From: SLRI01 sp964576715 | Lineage (GTDB): Bacteria > Pseudomonadota > Alphaproteobacteria > Geminicoccales > Geminicoccaceae | DNA: 25,098 bases | Direction: 5' to 3' | Assembly: GCA_964576715.1 (NCBI GenBank) | Contig: CAZNWE010000062.1 | Span: forward strand, 1 to 25,098 | Shown here: one piece after another, positions 18,389 through 25,098 of the stretch | Numbering within the stretch: the stretch's first letter is position 1 | How the letters are laid out: each line of letters starts with the position of its first letter | Program-made: the position numbers and the translations under genes | Notes under the pieces: generated by a model | Seen by the model: the letters and a program-made list of their open reading frames with translations, nothing else | Told to the model about the DNA's origin: nothing | The model's database searches: none

Positions 18389-18566
18389 CACACCCCCGAT
18401 AGTTCCACTTGCGTATCTGCACCTTTCGCGGCGGAGTTGCAATCGCATCCGCCTCGCTTGTCGCAAGTCTTAGCCTTTCTTGCTGCCGTTTTTTTGCGAC
18501 TGTCACCAACGACCAACAATCCGCAGCGGCCTTTCGGGTGCGACCGACGCGTGCTACCTCGGCTGC

Positions 18567-19481
18567 ATGACCACTGCCACCGGGCCCGCGCCGATCATCG
18601 CCGCGACGTCGCTGCAGAAGGCGTTCGCGTCGGTCACCGCCGTGACCGGCCTGACCTTCAGCATCGCCGCCGGCAGCTGCACCGGGCTGCTCGGACCGAA
18701 CGGCGCCGGCAAGACCACGACGATGCGGATGATCATGGGCCTGACCAGGCCGTCCGGCGGCCGGATCGACGTCTTCGGCCAGCCGGCGCAGCAGCTCGAG
18801 CGTGCCGACCGGGCGCGGATCGGCCTCGTGCCGCAGGACAACACGCTCGATCCGGAGCTTTCGGTCAGCCGCAATCTCGAGCTCTATGGCCGCTATTACG
18901 GCCTGCCGCCGGAGCGCATCGCGACGCGCGTCGCTGCACTGCTCGATTTCATGCAACTCGAGGGCAAGGCCGGGGCCAGGGTGGCTGAGCTGTCGGGCGG
19001 GATGAAGCGGCGACTGGTGATCGCCCGGGCGCTGATCAGCGACCCCGATCTGCTGATCCTCGACGAGCCGACGACCGGCCTCGACCCGCAGGCCCGCGTG
19101 CTGATCTGGCGGCAGCTGCAGACCCTCAAGGAAGCCGGCAAGACCCTGCTCTTGACCACCCACTACATGGACGAGGCCGAGCGGCTCTGCGATCAGATCA
19201 TCCTCATCGACGATGGCCGCATGCTCGATGCGGATACCCCCAAGGGCCTCGTCGCCCGGCACGTCCTGGGCCAGGTGTTCGAGGTGCAAAAGCCGTTGCC
19301 GGCCGGCATCGACCTCGCCCGGCACCCGCACGAGGATCTCGGCCGCACGGTCCTGCTGTTCGCCGCCGCCGCCGAGCCGCTGGTGCAGCTGCTCGGCGAG
19401 GCTGCGGTCTACACCCACCGCGCCGCCAATCTCGAGGACGTCTTCCTCCGGCTCACCGGCCGGCAGCTGCGCGAGCGCTGA
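18567..19481 (+). CDS. ABC-2-type transporter ATPase (NodI/DrrA-like)
   Basis: A 304-residue ATPase with one nucleotide-binding domain. Walker A G-P-N-G-A-G-K-T-T lies at about 43-51, the Q-loop in V-P-Q-D-N-T-L-D, the signature L-S-G-G-M-K-R-R near 142-149, Walker B L-L-I-L-D-E-P-T-T-G-L-D-P near 160 and the switch His in L-T-T-H-Y-M-D-E-A-E. The C-terminal extension ends L-E-D-V-F-L-R-L-T-G-R, typical of the NodI/ABC-2 export group. The ATG at 18567 is the first with homology; 29 upstream codons are open but not protein-like. The stop overlaps the permease start as TGATG, so the two are coupled. Substrate cannot be read from sequence. Confidence 0.95.
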   Translation: MTTATGPAPIIAATSLQKAFASVTAVTGLTFSIAAGSCTGLLGPNGAGKTTTMRMIMGLTRPSGGRIDVFGQPAQQLERADRARIGLVPQDNTLDPELSVSRNLELYGRYYGLPPERIATRVAALLDFMQLEGKAGARVAELSGGMKRRLVIARALISDPDLLILDEPTTGLDPQARVLIWRQLQTLKEAGKTLLLTTHYMDEAERLCDQIILIDDGRMLDADTPKGLVARHVLGQVFEVQKPLPAGIDLARHPHEDLGRTVLLFAAAAEPLVQLLGEAAVYTHRAANLEDVFLRLTGRQLRER

Positions 19482-20257
19482 TGCGGCTCTGGCTGAACCG
19501 CTACACCGCCGCCGTGGTGCGCCGCAACCTCTTGACCTGGCGGCAGATGATGTGGCCATCGCTGGCCAGCAACGTCGCCAACCCGCTGCTCTTCCTCTTC
19601 GCCTTCGGCTTCGGTCTCGGCGCTTTGGTCGGCGCGATGGACGGGGTCAGCTACCTGACCTTCATCGTGCCCGGCATGATGGCCTATTCGGCGATGTTCG
19701 CGGCCAGCTTCGAGACCACGATCGGCGCCTTCGCGCGCTTCAGCCTGCAGCGCACCTGGGACGCGACGCTGGCGACCCCGGTGCGGCTCGTCGAGCTGCT
19801 GCTCGGCGAGCTGATCTGGGCCGGGATCAAGGCCGTGTTCGCGGCCATCAGCGTCCTGGTCGTCGGGGCACTTTGGGGCGGTGTGGTCGATCTCGCCGGC
19901 GCTTTGCTCGCCTTGCCGGTGCTGCTGCTGGCCAGCCTCGGCTTCGCCGCGTTCGGCTTGTGCGGCACGGCGCACGCCAGGAGCTGGGAGTTCTTCTCCT
20001 ACTTCTTCACTTTCTGGGTGACGCCGATGTTCATCTTTTCCGGCACCTTCTTCCCGATCGACCGCTTCCCGGCGGCGGTCGAGACGCTGGCCTGGCTGTT
20101 GCCGATGACCCACCTGATCGCCGTGATCCGGCCCTTGACCACCGGCGAGGCGCTGATGCTCGGACCGCTGCTGGTCCACCTGCTCTATCCGGCCGGCCTC
20201 GCCCTCGCCGCATTCTGGCTCGCCCATCGGCGGTTGAGCCACCGGCTGTTCGATTGA
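19481..20257 (+). CDS. ABC-2-type transporter permease (NodJ-like)
   Basis: A 258-residue inner-membrane permease with six probable helices, the normal size for the NodJ group. Family-like segments include W-P-S-L-A-S-N-V-A-N-P-L-L-F-L-F-A-F-G-F-G-L-G in helix 1, V-P-G-M-M-A-Y-S-A-M-F, and F-W-V-T-P-M-F-I-F-S-G-T-F-F-P-I-D-R-F-P near residue 185. With the ATPase just upstream it forms an exporter; NodIJ relatives move lipochitooligosaccharides, but many homologues export other compounds, and no nodulation gene is nearby. Start overlap (TGATG) sets the start codon. Confidence 0.94.
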   Translation: MRLWLNRYTAAVVRRNLLTWRQMMWPSLASNVANPLLFLFAFGFGLGALVGAMDGVSYLTFIVPGMMAYSAMFAASFETTIGAFARFSLQRTWDATLATPVRLVELLLGELIWAGIKAVFAAISVLVVGALWGGVVDLAGALLALPVLLLASLGFAAFGLCGTAHARSWEFFSYFFTFWVTPMFIFSGTFFPIDRFPAAVETLAWLLPMTHLIAVIRPLTTGEALMLGPLLVHLLYPAGLALAAFWLAHRRLSHRLFD

Positions 20258-20353
20258 GAATGGTGGCGCTAGGCTGAGGGCACGGCAGGCTGGCCGGCTG
20301 GTTCGCCGCCGCGGCCGCAGCGACTTCTTCACCGATCGAGCGGAATCCTTGCC

Positions 20354-21883
20354 TTGTCGACCGAGCCACCATCACTGGCTGCCAGATTGGACCAGGACGG
20401 GCCGTTGAGCTGGCGCGAGGCGGCGCGAATCACCGCGCGGATCGCCCGTGCCCTCGACCGGCTGCACGCCCAGGGCAAGGTGCATGGCGGCATCGAGCCG
20501 CTGACCATTCTGTTCGTCGGCGGCACCGTCCGGCTCGCCGACCCGTTGCCGCCGGCAGCAGCGGCACCGGCCTTCCAGGCGCCCGCCGTGCGAGCCGGCG
20601 AGCCGGCCGACCGGCAAAGCGACTTCTACTCCCTTGGCCGGACCATGGCGGCGATGCTGGCGGGCGGTCCGCAGGCACCGCCCGACGAGCCGCCGTTGCC
20701 GCCGCCGCTGCTCGCCGTGCAGCGGCGGCTGGGCGTTGGCGATGCCGCGGGGGGCTACAGCACGGGCAATGACGTCGCCGCCGCCCTCGAGCTGGCGATC
20801 GCCGCGAGCGAGGGTTTCGCCGCGCCGCCGCCGCCCGCCGTCGAGCCGGGCACCGTGGCCCCGCCGGCTTCGCCACCGCCACCGCCGACCGGGCGCCCGG
20901 CGGCGATCGCCGCCGCCGGCGCCGGACGCGGCCGGCGGCGACGGCCGCCGGCCCTGCTTGGCGGCCTCCTGGCCGTCTTGCTGCTCGCCGGACTCGCCGC
21001 GCTCTGGTGGTGGCCGGCTGACGAGGTGGTGACCGACCGGCCGCCCGCACCCGTTGAGACGGCGGCACCGGCGCCGGTCGCGGTGCCGTCACCGACGGCA
21101 GCGCCCGCGCGCGCCCCGGCGTCGCCCGGCACGCCCGAGAGTGCCGCCCCGATCCCGCTCGAGGAGGTGCTGGCCGCCTTGCCGGAAGTGGCCATCGAGC
21201 CGCCGCCGGCGCTGCCCGACAGCCGCGCGCGGCTCGAAGCGCTGCTGGCGGAGGCGAGGCGCCGGCCGTGCAGCCGGCTCGAGGTCGAGCCGTCGGCGCC
21301 CGGTTTGCGCCTCGTCGGCAGCACCGCGACCGCCGCCGACCGGGCCGCACTCCTGGCTGCCGTCGGCGCGCTCGAGGAGCTCGAGCGGGTGACCATCCAG
21401 CTCGACCGCGAGGGCGTCCATTGCCGGCTCTACGCGATGCTCGATGCACACACCACGGCAGCAGTGCCGCGGCTCGCCGACCTTTGGCCGAGACGCGACC
21501 ACTACCGGCTCGCGGCCAGCGAACCCTTGGTGATCCGGGTGCTGACGCCGGACTTCCCGAGCCATCTCATGGTCGACTACTTCACCGCCGACGGCATGGT
21601 CGTGCATCTGGCCCGGCCCGAGGCCGCAACCGAGCCCTTGACACCGCTGACCGAGCGGCGCGTCGGCGACCCGACCGACGGCCCACGGCTGACCATCGCC
21701 GAGCCGTTCGGCCACGAGCTGATCCTGGTCATCGCCAGCCGGGCGCCGGTGTTCGCCGAGCCGCGGCCGCAGATCGAGCCGGCCGACGCCTATCTGCCGG
21801 CACTCGACGAGGCCTTGCGCCGGCAGGCGGAGCCACCGATCGCCTCGACCATGCCGATCGAGACCGTCCCCGCCGCCCCTTGA
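20354..21883 (+). CDS. Pseudokinase-like membrane protein with DUF4384-like C-terminus
   Basis: A 509-residue, single-pass membrane protein. Residues about 20-105 resemble only the C-lobe of a Hanks-type Ser/Thr kinase: L-D-R-L-H-A-Q-G-K-V-H-G-G-I-E-P-L-T-I-L lines up with the catalytic loop but has H-G-G for H-R-D, Glu48 for Lys and Thr51 for Asn; L-A-D-P stands in for D-F-G; S-D-F-Y-S-L-G-R-T (89-97) matches the conserved helix-F region. The N-lobe is missing, so it should not phosphorylate. A Pro-rich linker, a basic patch and one helix (about 199-220) follow, then a second Pro/Ala-rich stretch, a BON-like segment (about 285-360) and a DUF4384-like domain (about 385-470). The start is TTG at 20354 with CGGAA 8 bases upstream. 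Confidence 0.8.
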   Translation: MSTEPPSLAARLDQDGPLSWREAARITARIARALDRLHAQGKVHGGIEPLTILFVGGTVRLADPLPPAAAAPAFQAPAVRAGEPADRQSDFYSLGRTMAAMLAGGPQAPPDEPPLPPPLLAVQRRLGVGDAAGGYSTGNDVAAALELAIAASEGFAAPPPPAVEPGTVAPPASPPPPPTGRPAAIAAAGAGRGRRRRPPALLGGLLAVLLLAGLAALWWWPADEVVTDRPPAPVETAAPAPVAVPSPTAAPARAPASPGTPESAAPIPLEEVLAALPEVAIEPPPALPDSRARLEALLAEARRRPCSRLEVEPSAPGLRLVGSTATAADRAALLAAVGALEELERVTIQLDREGVHCRLYAMLDAHTTAAVPRLADLWPRRDHYRLAASEPLVIRVLTPDFPSHLMVDYFTADGMVVHLARPEAATEPLTPLTERRVGDPTDGPRLTIAEPFGHELILVIASRAPVFAEPRPQIEPADAYLPALDEALRRQAEPPIASTMPIETVPAAP

Positions 21884-21901
21884 CCCGCGGCCCGGGCACG
21901 A

Positions 21902-21930
21902 CGCGCCTTCAGCCCGGCGGCTCAAGCGCG
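21902..21930. terminator. Possible bidirectional hairpin between convergent genes
   Basis: In the 72-bp gap between converging stop codons, CGCGC-c-TT-c-AGCC can pair with GGCT-c-AA-GCGCG around a 4-base CGGC loop (11 pairs with one bulge and one mismatch). No U-run follows on either strand, so it is a weaker terminator candidate; it may instead protect transcript ends. Confidence 0.35.
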
Positions 21931-21955
21931 CCGCAGAGCAGCGTCGGCGCTGGCG

Positions 21956-22927
21956 TCAGCTGCCGCTGATCGGCTGCTGCCGCGCCTGGTAGGTGGCAAA
22001 GAGGGCGGCCACCGCACAGGACGCCATCCGGGCGCGTGGCGTGTCGGCCCGGCTGGTCAGCACGACCGGCACCCGGGCCCCCAGCACGATGCCGGCGGCA
22101 TCGGCGTTGCCGAGGAAGGTCAGGTTCTTGGCCAGCATGTTGCCGGCCTCGAGATCAGGCACCACCAGGATATTGGCCTGGCCGGCGACGGCCGAGACGA
22201 TGCCCTTGATCTTCGCGGCCGCGGGGCTGATCGCATTGTCCAGGGCCAGCGGCCCGTCGAGCCTGCCGCCGGTGATCTGGCCGCGCTCGGCCATCTTGCA
22301 AAGTGCCGCGGCATCGATGGTGGACGGGATCTTGGTGGTCACCGTCTCGACCGCCGAGAGAATCGCGACCTTGGGGTCCTGGTTCAGTGCCAGCGCCAGG
22401 TCGATGACGTTCTGGACGATGTCGCGCTTGGCATCGAGGTCGGGAAAGATGTTGACCGCCGCATCGGTGATGAACAGCGGCTGCTCGTAGGTGGGTACTG
22501 CCATGGCGAAGACGTGGCTGATCCGCCGTTCGGTCCTGAGCCCCTTCACGCGATCGGTGACGGCGCCCAGGATCTCGTCGCTGTGCAGGCTGCCCTTCAT
22601 CAGGAACGCTCCCGCACCTTCGCGAATGAGGGCCACGGCCCGCTCGGCGGAAGCGTGGCTGTGCTCGGTCTCGACGATCTCGATGCCCTCGAGCGACCGG
22701 CCGATGCTCGCCGCCGCCGCCTCGATCCGGGCCCTCGGGCCGACCAGGATCGGCACGATGATCGCCGCGTCCATGGCGTCGAGCGCGCCTTCCAACGAGG
22801 GGCCGTCGCAGGGATGGGCGACGATCGTCCGGGCGGCCGGGATACCCTCCGCCGCGGCGATCAGTCGCTTGTAGACCTCGTGGTCCTGCGGGTTGACCGG
22901 CATCTCGACGATCTCGGCAGGCCGCAT
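21956..22927 (-). CDS. Phosphate acetyl/butyryltransferase
   Basis: A 323-residue enzyme of the short Pta/Ptb family, which converts acyl-CoA and phosphate to acyl-phosphate and CoA in the cytoplasm. Family segments are clear: F-L-M-K-G-S-L-H-S-D-E-I-L, F-I-T-D-A-A-V-N-I-F-P-D, K-V-A-I-L-S-A-V-E-T-V, and N-I-L-V-V-P-D-L-E-A-G-N-M-L-A-K-N-L-T-F. GAGGAG lies 8 bases before the ATG. It lacks the long N-terminal regulatory part of E. coli Pta and the MaoC-like domain seen in some fusions. No acetate/butyrate kinase gene lies beside it in this window, though an upstream gene beyond the right edge cannot be excluded. It follows the lipase gene by 98 bp on the same strand, separated by a strong hairpin. 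Confidence 0.91.
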   Translation of the reverse strand: MRPAEIVEMPVNPQDHEVYKRLIAAAEGIPAARTIVAHPCDGPSLEGALDAMDAAIIVPILVGPRARIEAAAASIGRSLEGIEIVETEHSHASAERAVALIREGAGAFLMKGSLHSDEILGAVTDRVKGLRTERRISHVFAMAVPTYEQPLFITDAAVNIFPDLDAKRDIVQNVIDLALALNQDPKVAILSAVETVTTKIPSTIDAAALCKMAERGQITGGRLDGPLALDNAISPAAAKIKGIVSAVAGQANILVVPDLEAGNMLAKNLTFLGNADAAGIVLGARVPVVLTSRADTPRARMASCAVAALFATYQARQQPISGS

Positions 22928-22974
22928 CGCGGCGTCTCCTCGCGCAAGTGGCGGTGTTGCAGTGCACCATAGCT

Positions 22975-23008
22975 ACCGGCCGCGCTCGGTCAACCGAGCC
23001 CGGCCGGT
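22975..23008 (-). terminator. Strong hairpin after the lipase gene
   Basis: ACCGGCCG at one end pairs perfectly with CGGCCGGT at the other; six further inner pairs follow after one mismatch, with a 4-base loop. The 14 pairs start 17 bases after the lipase stop codon. There is no U-run, so it may terminate inefficiently or act as a barrier that stabilises the lipase mRNA. It ends 47 bp before the start of the phosphotransacylase gene. Confidence 0.5.
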
Positions 23009-23025
23009 GTCGATGACGCATCGGC

Positions 23026-24432
23026 TCAGGCGACGTCGCCGGCGATGACCAGGTCGTCGAGCTGAACGCTGGCGACCGCTGCTGGTTCGACCGGCACGAA
23101 CCCGCCCCGGCCGGCGACCATCGTTTGATCGTCGAATGTCAGGGTCTCGATGCTCTGAACGATCGTTTGCTCGGTGACATCGTCGACGCGGCTGACCACC
23201 GCAAGGCCGCCGAAAGCGAAGACCGAGAAGTCTTCCGCCGCACCGTCGAAAATGGCCGTATCCTTGCCGATGCCGCCGTTCAAGAAATTGAGACCACCAT
23301 CCATGAAGAAGCTGTCGTTGCCGATATAGCCCAGCATGATGTCGTTGTCCGGGCCGTCGACCATGGTGTCGTGGCCCCGGCCGCCGTTCAGCCGGTTGAG
23401 GCCCGAACCGCCGACCAGCACGTCGTCACCGGTGTTGCCGAAGACGATGTCGTTGCCGTCGAGTGCAAAGATCAGCTCGTCGGCTTTGCCGCCGCGGATG
23501 ATGTCGCCGTCACCGGTGGCGATGATCGTCTCGTCGATCTCGGCGTGCAGCCAGCGGAATGCATCGTCGAGCGCGTCGCGCACCACCGGCACGAAGCTTT
23601 CGGCCGATTCGAGCAGGCTCGCCGTGTCGATATAGACGGCGATCGGGTGCTCGTCGCCGATTCCGGGGGTCTGACTGGCGGCGATGATCTCGTCGGGCGT
23701 GTCCAGGTCTGCGGGTCTGAAGGGCAAATGCACCTCCGGCCGCTCGACGGTCAGGTCGACGCCTTCGCGTGCGACATTGCCGTCGATGAAGAGCGGGCTC
23801 AGGGCCGAGAGCTGGGCGACGAAGTCGTCCGTGTGGACGAGGTTGAGCTGCTCGACGCCGTCGACCGTCTCGGTCGATCCGGGCGAGCCGATTGTGATGA
23901 GCAGCGTCTTGTCGGCGAGCCCGGCGAACGGTGCCCCCTCGCCGACCAGCCGGGCGGCGGTCAACTCCGCGATGATCCCGCCGAGGCTGTGCCCCGAAAA
24001 CAGGATTTGCTCGATGCCGTTGGCCGGCGTCGCCGCGTAGGTCAGTGCTGCGACCGAGGCATCCTGGTGGGCGAGGTAGTAAAGATCCCAGCCACGGCCG
24101 CCGCCCGGCAGCTCGCTGCCCTGAAAGCCGAACTCGTTGTCCTCATCGGTGCTGCGATACGTGACCACCAGGGTTTGGCGGCCCTCGAGCTCGCCCGTGT
24201 AAAAATGCGCCGCACTGGTGAAGGTACCGGCCGGCAAGCCGGCCAGGACGCCGATGTCGGCGCGGTCGACGCCTGGGCTCTCCAGGCCCGGCAAGGCGAG
24301 CGGCACCCAGCCGCGATCCACTGCATTGCCGGTCGGCAACTTCGGCAGTGCCTCGGTGCTGGGATAGTCGGCGACATCGGCGAACGTATCGTAGCCGAAA
24401 AGACTGGCTTCGACGAGCTGGCGATTGATCAT
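23026..24432 (-). CDS. Class 3 lipase with RTX-type calcium-binding repeats, secreted
   Basis: A 468-residue esterase/lipase. An alpha/beta-hydrolase (class 3 lipase-like) part has G-H-S-L-G-G with the nucleophile Ser149, a likely acid Asp at 202/203 (V-H-T-D-D-F-V) and a likely His262 (D-E-H-P-I-A-V-Y). Residues about 305-390 hold degenerate RTX nonapeptides (G-D-G-D-I-I-R-G-G, L-D-G-N-D-I-V-F-G-N-T-G-D-D-V-L-V-G-G). There is no N-terminal signal peptide. RTX proteins of this kind usually leave the cell by a type I secretion system, which is not encoded here. The ATG at 24432 has GGAG 6 bases upstream. A well-placed FNR/FixK promoter lies upstream, suggesting low-oxygen control. Confidence 0.92.
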   Translation of the reverse strand: MINRQLVEASLFGYDTFADVADYPSTEALPKLPTGNAVDRGWVPLALPGLESPGVDRADIGVLAGLPAGTFTSAAHFYTGELEGRQTLVVTYRSTDEDNEFGFQGSELPGGGRGWDLYYLAHQDASVAALTYAATPANGIEQILFSGHSLGGIIAELTAARLVGEGAPFAGLADKTLLITIGSPGSTETVDGVEQLNLVHTDDFVAQLSALSPLFIDGNVAREGVDLTVERPEVHLPFRPADLDTPDEIIAASQTPGIGDEHPIAVYIDTASLLESAESFVPVVRDALDDAFRWLHAEIDETIIATGDGDIIRGGKADELIFALDGNDIVFGNTGDDVLVGGSGLNRLNGGRGHDTMVDGPDNDIMLGYIGNDSFFMDGGLNFLNGGIGKDTAIFDGAAEDFSVFAFGGLAVVSRVDDVTEQTIVQSIETLTFDDQTMVAGRGGFVPVEPAAVASVQLDDLVIAGDVA

Positions 24433-24507
24433 GATTAGCTCCCAATTCCGGACGCAATGCGTCGACCTGAACCCGCCGACATGCCACCCTGGGGTTTACC
24501 CAAGCCG

Positions 24508-24556
24508 ACCCCGCATTATCCCTTAGTTTGGCGGCGACCGGTTTGATCCACGTCAA
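24508..24556 (-). promoter_or_regulatory. FNR/FixK-type promoter of the lipase gene
   Basis: TTGATCCACGTCAA (24543-24556) matches the FNR/FixK box TTGAT-N4-(A/G)TCAA. On the minus strand it is followed after 22 bases by GATAAT (24520-24515), five of six matches to the -10 consensus. This puts the predicted start at 24508 and the box centre at -41.5, the standard class II activator position. The 5' leader before the lipase ATG would be about 75 nt. An activator of the Fnr/FixK family, not encoded in this window, would be expected to bind here under low oxygen. Confidence 0.68.
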
Positions 24557-24660
24557 CACCACGGTGCACGATCGACTTCCCGCCTCGCGTCGACGCAATG
24601 GCTGCTTGCCGTGCACCGCATCGCGGCCGGAGACCCGGGCGCACCGGTGTCCCCGATCAC

Positions 24661-24677
24661 GGGCCACAGGCTGGCCC
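24661..24677. terminator. Weak hairpin after the small helical-protein gene
   Basis: GGGCCA-CAGGC-TGGCCC forms a perfect 6-bp stem with a 5-base loop, 37 bp past the stop codon of the minus-strand small gene. A further GC-rich self-complementary stretch (about 24679-24694) lies in between. No U-run follows, so terminator function is uncertain. Confidence 0.3.
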
Positions 24678-24713
24678 AGCCGCGCCCGGGGCGCCGTCGA
24701 GCGATCCAGGTTG

Positions 24714-24998
24714 TCAAGGCATGCCGGCCAGTTCGGCGATGTCGTCGGCGGTCTGCTCGAGCAGTTGCAGGGCGAGGGCGGTCCGACTGTTGACGGGTTC
24801 GAGGTGGAGCATGTGTCGGGCGATGTCGAGGCGGTCGAGCATGCGCAGGGCGCGCTCGATTCGTGCCGCCTCGGCGTTGCGCTGCGACACGCGGTGGCGG
24901 CCGGCGGGACGCTGCCGATCGCGGCCTGCCATGCGTCGACCGTACCGGCCTCCGGCGCTAGCGCAATGAGTGACGTTGGTCGGCAGGTGGTGTCTCAT
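24714..24998 (-). CDS. Small helical protein of unknown function
   Basis: A 94-residue protein that I do not recognise. The N-terminal third is basic (R-H-H-L-P...G-R-R-M-A-G-R-D-R-Q-R) and looks disordered; residues about 40-92 form probable helices rich in Leu, Ala and Arg (A-A-R-I-E-R-A-L-R-M-L-D-R-L-D-I-A-R-H-M-L). It has no signal peptide or membrane segment. The ATG at 24998 overlaps the stop of the gene upstream as ATGA, and GGGAG lies 7 bases before it, which supports this start over a second ATG at 24932. It is probably translated together with its upstream partner. Confidence 0.7.
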   Translation of the reverse strand: MRHHLPTNVTHCASAGGRYGRRMAGRDRQRPAGRHRVSQRNAEAARIERALRMLDRLDIARHMLHLEPVNSRTALALQLLEQTADDIAELAGMP

Positions 24999-25098
24999 GC
25001 GGCGTCTCCCGGGTGCTCGAACTGCAGCGGCCCGTCGGCCGCCGGCGGCTTGGCCGGCAGCATCGGCTGGGGCAGGGCGTAGAATTGCGGCTCGCGGC
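24995..25098 (-). CDS. 3' end of a gene cut by the window edge, unknown
   Basis: Only the last 33 codons are present, ending A-D-G-P-L-Q-F-E-H-P-G-D-A-A before TGA. The fragment is Pro-rich (A-L-P-Q-P-M-L-P-A-K-P-P-A) and cannot be assigned to a family. Support comes from the ATGA overlap with the small gene that follows and from typical codon use. The gene continues beyond 25098. Confidence 0.55.
   Translation of the reverse strand, partial: REPQFYALPQPMLPAKPPAADGPLQFEHPGDAA

Noticed and set aside
17211..19559. 782-codon minus-strand frame across the DUF6134-like, acylphosphatase and ABC ATPase genes
   Set aside because: It runs antisense or out of frame to well-identified genes on both strands and shows no domain of its own.
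18567..20257. NodIJ nodulation-factor exporter
   Set aside because: The family resemblance is real but no other nod gene is nearby, and ABC-2 exporters of this type are widespread, so a general exporter is the safer call.

Overview
The window is about 25 kb of very GC-rich DNA (roughly 70% by eye). Genes are tightly packed, often with 4-bp GTGA/ATGA stop-start overlaps, and third codon positions are strongly G/C. The gene families (BMP-type nucleoside ABC transporter with a CodA-like deaminase, RLAN/RimK ATP-grasp ligase, RTX lipase, Tat-type leaders) and a FixK/FNR-type box suggest an alphaproteobacterium, perhaps a Rhodospirillales-like lineage. That placement is inference: the window has no rRNA, tRNA or marker gene to fix it. 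I see no insertion sequence, integrase, phage gene or CRISPR array.

Layout. 1-445 is non-coding, with an AT-rich patch and a 4x TTGCTGG repeat. 446-3775 (-) is a large SNF2-family helicase with an N-terminal SWIM zinc finger. A leftward operon (about 11673 down to 4497, perhaps to 4105) encodes a BMP-family binding protein, a double-domain ABC ATPase and two permeases for nucleoside/nucleobase uptake, then a cytosine-deaminase-like amidohydrolase. A DMT/EamA transporter and an unrecognised small protein sit between the two permease genes. A ChaN-like lipoprotein gene precedes the operon. Rightward from 12821 come a GNAT acetyltransferase and an RLAN-RimK ATP-grasp ligase. The gap behind them holds a TGTGA-N6-TCACA box, an extended -10 and a U-tailed terminator, together reading as a candidate small RNA gene. 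Next are a broken amidase gene (-), a CitE/malyl-CoA lyase-like gene (+), a DUF6134-like Tat-exported protein and an acylphosphatase (both -), an ABC-2 exporter pair and a pseudokinase-like membrane protein with a DUF4384-like C-terminus (all +). The right end (-) holds a phosphate acetyl/butyryltransferase, an RTX-type class 3 lipase with a good FNR/FixK promoter, a small unrecognised helical protein, and the 3' end of a gene running off the window.

How the parts fit. The leftward operon is a salvage module: import of a nucleoside or base, then deamination. The GNAT/RimK pair probably builds or modifies a small peptide-like molecule. Two independent sites (14898-14943 and 24515-24556) show Crp/Fnr-family boxes centred exactly 41.5 bp before a predicted start. 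This suggests that a locally unseen Crp/Fnr-type regulator controls both a possible small RNA and the secreted lipase. Most other genes are ordinary housekeeping or transport functions.
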